Under the pieces are notes generated by a model. The model searched no databases. It was not told the DNA's origin and saw nothing but the letters and a program-made list of their open reading frames with translations. This document shows, piece after piece, positions 8,482 through 17,100 of a DNA stretch of 64,000 nt. Every line of letters starts with the position of its first letter. Positions within the stretch are counted from its first letter, which is position 1. The stretch spans positions 6,524,501 through 6,588,500 of the forward strand of contig NZ_CP012673.1 of NCBI RefSeq assembly GCF_002950945.1, in the 5' to 3' direction. Position numbers and translations under genes: made by a program. This DNA is from Sorangium cellulosum. GTDB taxonomy: Bacteria; Myxococcota_A; Polyangia; Polyangiales; Polyangiaceae.

Positions 8482-9723
8482 TCAGCGCCCGCCCTGGATC
8501 CACGCCGCGACGGCCTCGCGGTCCGCCTCGGAGAAGTCGAACCCCGGCGGCGGCATGTCGCGCTCGACGATCACCCGCTGCTGGATCGCCGTCCGGCGCG
8601 ACACCCACGTCGCATAGGTGGACAGATCGATCCCCGCCGGCCCCCCCGGCTGATGGCACCGGCTGCACGCGGCCTCCATGATCGGCCGGATCCGCTGCTC
8701 CCAGAGCGCGCCCTCGTCGCCCTGCGACGTGTCGGCCGAGAACCGGAGGAGCTCGCCCCCGGCGATGGCCCACACGTCGCCCGTGCTCGCCTCGATCAAC
8801 CGGGCATCCAGCGGGAGCCCGAGCCCGGTCGATCGAACCACCACGCCGGCCGAGAGCAGGCCGAGCTCGGGGCCGACGGCCAGCCACACGCGGTCGCCGG
8901 ACGTCACCAGGCCGTGGATCGAGGCGCCCGCCTCCTCGACCTCGTAGAGCAGCGCCAGCGCGCCGTCCTGGTCCTCGCCGTACAGCGAGGTCGCGGTCGA
9001 GGCTAGCAGCCGGCCCTCCGGGTCGAAGGCGACGTGGGCCGCGCCGGGCAACGTGAAGGTCGTCACCTGGCCGGCGGCCGGATCGAAGGCCTGGACGACG
9101 CCGGAGCCCGCCATCGCGACCCGGCCGTCCTCGCTCCCGGCCAGGCTCTCGAACGGCGCCGTCGCGTAGCGCGTGACCTTCTCGCCGTCCGCGACCGCCA
9201 CGCCCTCGGCGAGCCCGAACACCGCGCTCCCGCCGCTCGCCGCGGCGGCGAGCACGACGTCCCGCTCGAGCCCGTAACGCGCCGAGATGCCCTCGACCCC
9301 GACCCGCGGCTGGATCCGGTAGACGCCGCCCTCGGCGTCGATCCCGACGGTCCAGCGGCCGCCGCCGCCGTCACCCGCGGGGATCACGGCGGACGTGCGC
9401 CAGGCGACCTTCGTGGGGTCGGTGCTCGCGACCTCGCCGTGCTCGAGCACCAGGGCGCCCTTGCTCCCGAGCACCACGACCGTCTCGCTGCCGTCGACGA
9501 CACTCGCGACCTCCCCGACCGCCGCGTCCGCCCGGTTCCAGACGACCGGCTGGACGACGAGCACCGCGCCGGGATCCGGATCCTGGCCGGGATCCGGATC
9601 GGCCTCGTGATCCTGGTCCTCTGGCCCGGGCGCCGGCGCGCCGGGCTCGTGCTCACCACACCCCGCCGCGAGCAGCACGCCGAGGACGATGCCGAGGAGC
9701 AACCGCCAGCGGGCCGCGCTCAT
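8482..9723 (-). CDS. Lipoprotein with propeller-like body and C-terminal cytochrome-c-like domain
   Basis: A 413-aa protein, last gene of a four-gene operon. The start codon overlaps the stop of the DUF1501 gene (ATGA, 9720-9723), so translation is probably coupled. A lipobox (LLAAGC, Cys22) is followed by an acidic Pro/Asp/Gly linker. The middle has repeated short beta strands with S/T-rich turns, suggesting a beta-propeller. The C-terminus has a heme-c site C353-S-R-C356-H357 with a later MPPPG that could supply the axial Met. This resembles the cytochrome C-terminal domains found beside DUF1501 and DUF1549-type proteins. It is likely an envelope electron-transfer or surface protein; the substrate is unknown. 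Confidence 0.8.
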   Translation of the reverse strand: MSAARWRLLLGIVLGVLLAAGCGEHEPGAPAPGPEDQDHEADPDPGQDPDPGAVLVVQPVVWNRADAAVGEVASVVDGSETVVVLGSKGALVLEHGEVASTDPTKVAWRTSAVIPAGDGGGGRWTVGIDAEGGVYRIQPRVGVEGISARYGLERDVVLAAAASGGSAVFGLAEGVAVADGEKVTRYATAPFESLAGSEDGRVAMAGSGVVQAFDPAAGQVTTFTLPGAAHVAFDPEGRLLASTATSLYGEDQDGALALLYEVEEAGASIHGLVTSGDRVWLAVGPELGLLSAGVVVRSTGLGLPLDARLIEASTGDVWAIAGGELLRFSADTSQGDEGALWEQRIRPIMEAACSRCHQPGGPAGIDLSTYATWVSRRTAIQQRVIVERDMPPPGFDFSEADREAVAAWIQGGR

Positions 9724-11084
9724 GTCGCCAGGAGCTCGGGCATGCTCTCCCCGTCCCGCAGGTACTTGCTCGGCTCGATGCCGAAGGCGCCGAGGAACGT
9801 CGCGAGCACGTCCGCGGGGCTGATGGGCCGCTCGCCGTCCGAGAACGCCCGCGTCGTCACGGGCAGGAGCTGCTCCTCGTCGCTCTTGCCCACGAGGAAG
9901 CCGCCCCTGAACCGGGGCGAGAGGATGAGCGCCGAGTTGTTCGGGTAGTGATCGCGCCCGCCCGCGGAGTTCATCATCGGGCCGCGGCAGAACTCGCTGA
10001 TCACGAGGATGTGTGTGTGATCCGAGAGCCGCTCGCCGTCGAGCGTCGGGTGCGGCGACACGTCGAGCGCCTGCACGAGCGCCGCGATCAGGTCGAACGC
10101 CTCCTGGAGCATGAGCGCGTGGTTCTGGTAGTTGCCCGTGTGTGTGTCGAAGCCCTGGAGGCCGAAGCTCGCGCACCGCACCACGTCGCGCTTCAGCGCC
10201 TCCACCGCGAACGCCGCGCTGACCGCCTCCGCGCCGTGGAACCTGCCGCCGTAGTCGAACCCCGGCTGCGCGCGCCGGAGCTCGCTCGCCGTGAACACGT
10301 CGCGGAGGTCGTTCGCGAGGATCCTCTGCAGCGACTCGTACTGGAGGGACAGCCCCTCGTAGACCTCGGGGTAATACGCCACCTCCGCGAGATCCCGGGC
10401 CTCCTGGACGAGGAGCTCGGAGATCGCGCCGCGCTCCTCGGCGCGGTCGTACCGGGTCGATCGCGTCAGCGACTTGCCGATGGCGCCGATCGAGTCGACG
10501 AGCACGGGCGTCGCGCGGCGGTCGAGGTTCTCGCCGACGAACCACGACGGGAAACGCGCCGAGACCAGCGGGAAGAGAGCCCCGAGGCCGAGCTCGTTGG
10601 CGAGGATCGTGTCGATGCTCGGCGACACGGCGCGGCTGCCGACCAGGTGCTGGCCCGTCGCCGAGAACACGGTGCCGTCGGGGTGGCTGACCGTGTTCAT
10701 GGCGATGCCGTTCACGAGGGTGAGCCGGTCGTGGAGCTCCGCGAGAGCGCCGATCGCGGGGCCGAAGACGAGGTTGCTGCCGGGAGGCCGGACGGGCTCG
10801 AAGGTGGACGCGCCCGCCTCGAGGGGCCGGTCGACCCAGCGGCGGAGGCCCTCGGTCCTCAGGTTCTCGGTGCTGGGCGGGTCGACGAGGCCCCGCCGCT
10901 CGTTGCGCGGATCGGACCAGAGGAGCACGTCCCAGCCGCCGGCGATGTCGATGAAGATGAAGTACTCGTGCTCTCCGCCGGGCGGCGCGGCGAGCGCGCG
11001 CAGCACCGGAGAGCCGGCGGCCGCGAGCGCCGCGGCGCCGGTCAGCGCCTTGAGGAACGTCCTGCGGTTCGAGCAACATGCCAT
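9720..11084 (-). CDS. DUF1501 domain protein, Tat-exported
   Basis: A 454-aa protein. The N-terminus has a twin-arginine signal (NRRTFLKALTGAAALAAAG), so it is exported folded. The body matches DUF1501 proteins, distant relatives of the alkaline phosphatase/sulfatase superfamily, including the C-terminal DHTHILVISEFCRGPMMNSAGG and DHYPNNSALILSPRFRGG regions typical of the family. DUF1501 genes are found in Planctomycetes and Myxococcota next to DUF1549/1553/1592-type CxxCH proteins, as here. The reaction is not known. It lies 12 nt after the upstream lipoprotein gene and overlaps the next gene by 4 nt. Confidence 0.9.
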   Translation of the reverse strand: MACCSNRRTFLKALTGAAALAAAGSPVLRALAAPPGGEHEYFIFIDIAGGWDVLLWSDPRNERRGLVDPPSTENLRTEGLRRWVDRPLEAGASTFEPVRPPGSNLVFGPAIGALAELHDRLTLVNGIAMNTVSHPDGTVFSATGQHLVGSRAVSPSIDTILANELGLGALFPLVSARFPSWFVGENLDRRATPVLVDSIGAIGKSLTRSTRYDRAEERGAISELLVQEARDLAEVAYYPEVYEGLSLQYESLQRILANDLRDVFTASELRRAQPGFDYGGRFHGAEAVSAAFAVEALKRDVVRCASFGLQGFDTHTGNYQNHALMLQEAFDLIAALVQALDVSPHPTLDGERLSDHTHILVISEFCRGPMMNSAGGRDHYPNNSALILSPRFRGGFLVGKSDEEQLLPVTTRAFSDGERPISPADVLATFLGAFGIEPSKYLRDGESMPELLAT

Positions 11085-11096
11085 AGGGTCGGCTCC

Positions 11097-11879
11097 TCAG
11101 TAGAGGACGAACTCCGGATGACGGACGAGCCCGTAACAGACGGCGGACCACGCCGCCTGCTGGGGGCTGAAGCGTGAGGCCGGCGCCCCGGTCTGGGTGC
11201 GCCGCGCGAGGATGTCGCGGAAGACCGCGCGGAAGCGGCTCGTGCGATCGGTCGGGGCGAGGGCCGCCGGGTAGCCGAGGAAGGTCCGGTGCAGGACGTC
11301 GAAGCGCTCGGCGAACTCGGCGTCCGTCGGCGGCGCGGGCGTCATGTCGAAGGCGAACACGCGGCGCGCCGCGATGGCCGGCGGCGGCGGGCTGCTCCGG
11401 AGCTCGACCTCCGCCTTGCGGACGCAGAGGGCGATGCCGAGCCGCTCGAAGGTCGCCAGCATCAGCGTGTTCGTGTGCGCCTGGCGGCTCACGTCGAGCT
11501 TGTAGTCGGGCAGGCCGAGCGAGCTCTGGTAATCCGCCCAGCGATCGAACACCGAGCCCGCGTCGTCGCCGCGCGCGATGGCCTCGACCTCGAGGGGCGT
11601 GAGATCGTCGCCGAAGAACCGCAGGTAGCTCTGCAGGAACACCTCCGCCGGGACGACACGCGGCCCCTGCTTGGGCGTGTGGTCCTGGAGATCGGCGTGG
11701 CCGGGGATGGCCGCCGCGGGCACGCCCACGATCGGCGCCTCGGTCGGCGCCTGCGTCGGCGTGGGGGTCGACGTCGAGGTCGGCGCGGGGGCCTGGGTCC
11801 CCGCGGGATCCGGCTTGCTGGTCGAGCAGCCCGCGAGCAGGGCGAGCGCCGCGGCGAGCGGGAGGATCGCGGCGGTCAT
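11097..11879 (-). CDS. Lipoprotein of the DUF1501/CxxCH operon
   Basis: A 260-aa lipoprotein (ALLAGC, Cys18) with a Thr/Pro linker (about 19-60), which suggests a stretched, possibly surface-exposed stalk. The folded part (about 75-260) is helical with no domain I can name; RFFGDDLTPLEVEAIARG and FSPQQAAWSAVCYGLVRHPEFVLY recall the helical ends of DUF1592/DUF1588-type proteins. The ATG at 11879 overlaps the stop of the upstream gene (ATGA, 11876-11879). The family is not identified. Co-translation with its neighbours implies a shared complex or pathway. Confidence 0.75.
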   Translation of the reverse strand: MTAAILPLAAALALLAGCSTSKPDPAGTQAPAPTSTSTPTPTQAPTEAPIVGVPAAAIPGHADLQDHTPKQGPRVVPAEVFLQSYLRFFGDDLTPLEVEAIARGDDAGSVFDRWADYQSSLGLPDYKLDVSRQAHTNTLMLATFERLGIALCVRKAEVELRSSPPPPAIAARRVFAFDMTPAPPTDAEFAERFDVLHRTFLGYPAALAPTDRTSRFRAVFRDILARRTQTGAPASRFSPQQAAWSAVCYGLVRHPEFVLY

Positions 11880-13819
11880 CGCGAGCCCCCGTTGCGCCAG
11901 GCGGCCGGCGAGAGGTTGTTCGCGTCCTTGTAGGCGGCCGCGCGCACGAGCGCGCGCACCAGCGGTTTCATGCGGTAATCGCCGCCCACGAACGCCTGCT
12001 CCACCTGGGCGAGCAGCGCCGCGTCGTCGCCGGTGACGGGCCGGCCGAGGAACGACGACGTGACCTTCTCCGCGACGCAGGGGGCGAACCGCTCGGAGCT
12101 CACGATGTACCGGCCGAGCCCCGCCGGCCCCTCCTCCGCGTGTTCGTGCGACCCGTACGCGCCGCGCAGGCTGGACGAGGTCTCGCTGGTGAACGCCGGA
12201 TCGTAGAAGTTGTCGCAGCCGCGCTGGGCGTCGCCGCCGGCGGGCGCGCCGCACTTGTCGCTCTCGAGGGGGAACACCGCGCCGGGCAGGAAGGTCCAGT
12301 CGCTCTCGACGACGCGGCTGAAGTAGGCGGCGAGCGGATCGAGCGAGACGTGGCAGCCCGAGCAGCCCGGGCGAATCATGAGGTTCGACTCGTTCGAGGG
12401 CGGCAGCTTCGTCTCGGTCGAGACGAACTCGCTGCAGAGAAAGACGTTGTAGAGCGCGTGCGCGCGGCCGCGGCGCGAGCCGTACTTCGTCAGGAAGATT
12501 GGCATGGTCATGAGGCCCGAGGCGAGCGGGCCGCGGTCCTCGACCTTGACCCAGGCCGCGGTGTCGTGGGGCAGGAGGTCCCGCGGCGCGCGGTCCGGCT
12601 CGAAGAGCGAGACCGGGTTGACGTAGCCGAAGAGCTGGCCGCTCAGGTAATCGGCGCTGCCGAACTCGCCGCCGCAGCAGGTGGAGGGCGCGATCCACTG
12701 GTAGAACTGCGAGAGCGGGCCGTTCACGTACGTGTATTTCGCCGTGAGGACCTCCCGGAAGTCGCGGTCCTCGGCGACGACGCGCTCCAGGAACTGCACG
12801 GCCTCCTGGCCCCACCAGAAGCGCGACCAGGCGCCGGTGAACTCCGGATCGACCACGGTGGGCCGCTCGGCGCCGATCGGCGCGGCGAGCGGCACGGTGA
12901 ACCCGCGCCGCTCGAGGAACGGGCCTGCGGTGGGCAAGCAGCGCTCGAGGCCGGGGCCGCAGCCGCACTCGTGGGCGAGGGTGACCGAGGTGCCGCTCAG
13001 GCAGTCGATCGGCTCGTTCGGGTGCGCCCGCGTGTACTCCGTGTCGTACGGCAGGGGGAGGATCCGGTCGTACGGCGGCGGCGTCCCGAGCGGCTGGGGC
13101 CTGCGCCCGGTGACGAAGACGGCGCCGCGCAGCGCGGTCTGCGCCTCTTCCCGGCAGACGCGTACGGCCTCGACGGGCGTCGTGCCGTCCGGCTCGAAGA
13201 GCAGCTCGTTCGTCGGGGTGAAGTTCGGGTAACGCCGCGACCAGGTCGCCGGGTCATACCGGTCGATCGGCTCGGGTGAGTGGTAGTCGCGGTAGAGCCA
13301 CCAGGGCCGCACGAGCACGGTGTTCCGGTCGAGCACCTCCTGCGAGACGGGGACGGCCGTGCCGATGCCGGCGGCGTACTTGGGGAACTGGAGCCCCGTC
13401 TCCGCCTTGGTGAAGCAGAAGTCGCCGTCCGTCTCCGGGCGCTGGCGCCGCTGGAGCAGGCGGAAGTAGACGAACATGGGTTTGCCGTCGGGGCCCAGGA
13501 TCTCGTGGCGGCGGAGGAGCGACGCCTTGGGCACGAACTGGAACGATGGCCCGACGTCGAGGCGCAGGAGATCCATGTAGATGCGGCGGATCCGCTCGGC
13601 GTACGCGCGCTGATCGAGGCGGGCGTCGATCCACGCGTCGAGGTCGAACCCCGGCGACTCGAGCGCGGCGATCTCCTCGCGGGTCGGCATCCTCCCCTGG
13701 AGATCGATGGACAGGGCCCGGAAATGGCGATAGTCGCCCAGGCTCGGCGCCGCCGCCGCGCTCCTGCCGAGCAGGGCCACGGGGAGCAGGAGGGCCGCGG
13801 TTCGGCTGGCTCGTCGCAT
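11876..13819 (-). CDS. DUF1549/DUF1588-like CxxCH protein
   Basis: A 647-aa protein with an N-terminal signal peptide (ALLLPVALLGRSAAAAP). After it comes RHFRALSIDLQGRMPTREEI, which resembles the start of DUF1549. Near the end, a heme-c-type site C486-S-G-C489-H490 sits in GCSGCHVSLDPLAAYF, a pattern typical of DUF1588 proteins. Eleven or more further cysteines (for example CGCGPGLERC and STCCGGEF) suggest disulfides. It is the first gene of the operon that continues with the lipoprotein, DUF1501 and cytochrome-like genes. The role is inferred as envelope electron transfer or oxidation; the substrate is unknown. Confidence 0.8.
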   Translation of the reverse strand: MRRASRTAALLLPVALLGRSAAAAPSLGDYRHFRALSIDLQGRMPTREEIAALESPGFDLDAWIDARLDQRAYAERIRRIYMDLLRLDVGPSFQFVPKASLLRRHEILGPDGKPMFVYFRLLQRRQRPETDGDFCFTKAETGLQFPKYAAGIGTAVPVSQEVLDRNTVLVRPWWLYRDYHSPEPIDRYDPATWSRRYPNFTPTNELLFEPDGTTPVEAVRVCREEAQTALRGAVFVTGRRPQPLGTPPPYDRILPLPYDTEYTRAHPNEPIDCLSGTSVTLAHECGCGPGLERCLPTAGPFLERRGFTVPLAAPIGAERPTVVDPEFTGAWSRFWWGQEAVQFLERVVAEDRDFREVLTAKYTYVNGPLSQFYQWIAPSTCCGGEFGSADYLSGQLFGYVNPVSLFEPDRAPRDLLPHDTAAWVKVEDRGPLASGLMTMPIFLTKYGSRRGRAHALYNVFLCSEFVSTETKLPPSNESNLMIRPGCSGCHVSLDPLAAYFSRVVESDWTFLPGAVFPLESDKCGAPAGGDAQRGCDNFYDPAFTSETSSSLRGAYGSHEHAEEGPAGLGRYIVSSERFAPCVAEKVTSSFLGRPVTGDDAALLAQVEQAFVGGDYRMKPLVRALVRAAAYKDANNLSPAAWRNGGSR

Positions 13820-14176
13820 GGAGTGCTCCTAAGTGACCGGATTGAAAGGAAAATCCGTCGAGATCGGCCGCGGCGCGGGGGCGGAGATCTATCGCTCGCG
13901 CTCGCCGCATCGAACCACGTGGGATGCCTTCTCCCCACAGAAGGCGCAGGCGCGAGCTCTCCCCCGTCGCGTCGCGATTCGCTGCCTTGTCCTTGAAATA
14001 CGACCGTTTCCCGGGGATCGTCAAGCGCCGTCTGCGGAAACATCTCGCCTCAATGCCCATCCTGCGACGACGGATCAGCGGTATGTCTCTGTGCATTTCG
14101 TTGTGCCTCGGATGCGCTGCGGCGGCGCATCGGAATGTCCGGACGGGCAATCGTGGGGTGAGACGCCGGGGCCGGT
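13820..14176. other. Divergent intergenic, 357 bp
   Basis: It lies between the DUF1549-like operon (minus) and the CHAT-STAND-WD40 gene (plus) and must contain both promoters. A 7-bp stem (GATGCGC 14111-14117, GCGCATC 14125-14131) lies about 45 bp before the plus-strand gene. No gene is seen. Confidence 0.5.
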
Positions 14177-17100
14177 GTGGGTTATGAAGGCCGTGTGACG
14201 GCGCGTTCGGAGAGGACGTATATCGATGATGATCTGCGCGGGGCGCTCGAGAGAGAGGAGTCGCCGCCCCTGGAGCTGACGCTCGAGCTCGCGCGGACCG
14301 AGGCCGCGGGGGACGCGTACGCGTTCCGCTTCCAGGCGCAGACGTACAACGTGCGCTGGGAGAATGGCACTTACGCGGAAGCCGAGCTCAGGTGGGACGA
14401 CGCGCTGCTCGCGGATCTCGCCGCGCTCCAGCGGACACGGCCGGATCCTGCCGCGCGCGCCCGCCTCGGCGAGCTCTTGCGTACGTTCCTCAGCGGAGAC
14501 GAGTGGCAGACGCGCGAGAAGGAGATTACCTCGGCGGTAAAGAGCGGTCGCGCCATCCATCTGACGATCCGCGCTGCGGCCGCTGAGCTCTACGCCCTGC
14601 CCTGGGAGCTGCTCTGCCTCCGCGCGACGGGCGAGCACCTCGGCGAGCTGAACCGCTGTCTCTTGCGGTACGAGTGGCCTGGCACGGAGACGGCCACTCC
14701 TGTGCCGGATCCGCCGGCGGGAGGAGGGCGCCTCCTCTTTGCCTGGTCCGCCGCGGGCGGGGCCGTGCCGGCCGTCGAGCACCTCGACGCGATTCGCCGC
14801 GCTGCGGCCAGAGGGCACCATGCGTTCGACGAGGGGCGCGACGTCGTGGCCGGCGTGTCGACGTCGCGCCTGCGCGAGGCGCTCGCCGGATCGCCCGTGG
14901 TCGTGCTGCATGTCCTCTGTCACGGGGGGCGGCTCGCGTCGGACACGGAGGCGTACGGCCTCGTCTGGAATGGGGCGGAGCCTGGGGACGCGCCGGAGGT
15001 GATCGACGCGGCTGCACTGCGCCGGCTGCTCAAGCCGCACGTGGGCGCGCTGCGGCTGGTGGTGCTGATGGCCTGTCACGGGGCGAACACGGGGGAGCCT
15101 GGCAATGCGCTCGGCGGGGTGGCGCAGGCGCTGCACCGGATCGGCATCCCCGCGGTGGTGGCGTCGCGGCGGCCGGTATCGGTCGAGGGATCGATCGCGC
15201 TCACGGAAGTGCTCTACGAGCGGCTGCTCGTGCAGCTCGCGGCGCTGGAGGAGGCGTTCCTCTGCGCGCGCGAGGAGCTCGCCACGGACTATGCGAGCGG
15301 AGATTGGGCCTCCGTCCAGCTCTACGCCCGCGCGGCGGACGGGCCGGATCACCGGCCCTTCGTCATCCGGCCGTACCGGGGCCTGCTCGCGTTTCACGAA
15401 GAGCACGCGCGCTGCTTCTTCGGGCGGCAGCGCGAGATCGACGAGGCGGTGGGCAAGCTGTCGGAGCTCATCGAGGGGGACGCCGCCGGCGAGTCGCGCT
15501 TCGTGATCGTCACGGGCGCGTCGGGGACGGGCAAATCGTCGCTGGTCCTCGCCGGCGTCGCGCCGGCGCTGCAAGCGAGGGACGGGGGCCGATGGCGCGT
15601 GGTCCCCATGCGGCCGCGCAATGGCATGGGGGGGATCGAGGCCGCGCTCGCTTCGCGAGTACACGCGCCGCTGTTGCTCATCGTCGATCAATTCGAGGAG
15701 ATCTTCACCGATCTCGCCGATCTGGCGGCGCGCGTCGCGTTCGTGCAGCGGCTCTGGACGCTCGCGGGCGATCCCGCCTCGGGGGTAAGCGTGATCGCCA
15801 CCCTGCGTGTCGACTTTCTCGGTCGCTGCAGCGAGATACAGCTCGGCGAGGGCGAGCGCGACCTCGAGGAGGTGGCGTACGACGAGGCGCACCGGGTCTT
15901 CGTGCGCCGGATGAAGCGGGACTCCCTGCGCGAGATCATCCTGGAGCCGTCCGCGCAGGTAGGCCTCCTGTTCGAAGAGGGGCTCGTCGCGCAGGTGCTG
16001 AAGGATGCGGGGGACGAGCCCGGGGCGCTGCCGCTCGTCGAGTACACGCTCGATCAGGCGTGGCAGGCTCGGGTGCGGGAGGGCTCACGATACCGGCTCA
16101 CGTGGGCGGCATACGAAGGGATCGGCCGCGTGGCAGGCGCGCTGGCGAAGAAGGCCGATGGGATCATCGCGGGGCTCGACGAGGTGCGGCGGCGGGCGGC
16201 GCGGCGGCTCCTGGTGCAGCTCGTCGACACTCGAGAGGATGCGCTCCTCGACACGCGGCGGCGGCTGGCGAAGACCCAGCTGCGGCCTGGACCGGGCGCG
16301 GAGGCGGCCGTCTTCGGCGAGGTGCTCGAGGCGCTGGCGCGCGAGCGGCTGGTGGTGGCGAGCGAGGACGAGTGGAGCGGGACGGCCGGCGGCGAGAGAG
16401 AAGAACGGGCGACGATGATCGAGATCGCCCATGAGCAGCTCATCCGGAGCTGGGGCCAGCTGCGCGCGTGGATGGCTGAAGACCGGAGGATGATCGCGGA
16501 GGTCAGGCAGCTCGAGACGTGGGTCGTGGAGGCCAGGCAGTACGAGCACCTCCTGGAAGCCAAGAGGCTCGCGGTCGCGCAGGAGCTCCTCAGAAAATAT
16601 GAGCATGAGCTCACGTCCGATGCGCGTGAGCTCATCCGACGGAGCGAGGAGGAAGAGGAACGGAAGACCCGTGAGGCGGAGGCACAGCGACAGCGTGAGC
16701 TGGCCCACGCGCGGCGGTTACGTGACGCCCTGCTGATGGCCAGCACCCGCGAGCTCCTCGCGCGCGGAGATCCCACGATGGCGAGCAGGCTGCTCCTTGA
16801 AGTCGCCGACCCAGATGGAGCACCCGGATGGGTGGAGCTCACACACCACGTGCTGACCGCGGGGGTGTGCAAAACGGTGTTCCGCGGCCACGAGGCACTG
16901 GTCGGCTCCGTGGCGTTCAGCCCGGATGGTGAGCGCGTCGTCACCGCTTCCAAAGATCGCACCGCCCGGGTGTGGAACGCCTCCGATGGCAGCCAGATCG
17001 CGCTCCTCGTGGGACACGAGGCGGCAGTCAACTCTGCGGCGTTCAGCCCGGATGGTGAGCGCGTCGTCACCGCTTCCGGAGATTGCACCGCCCGGGTGTG

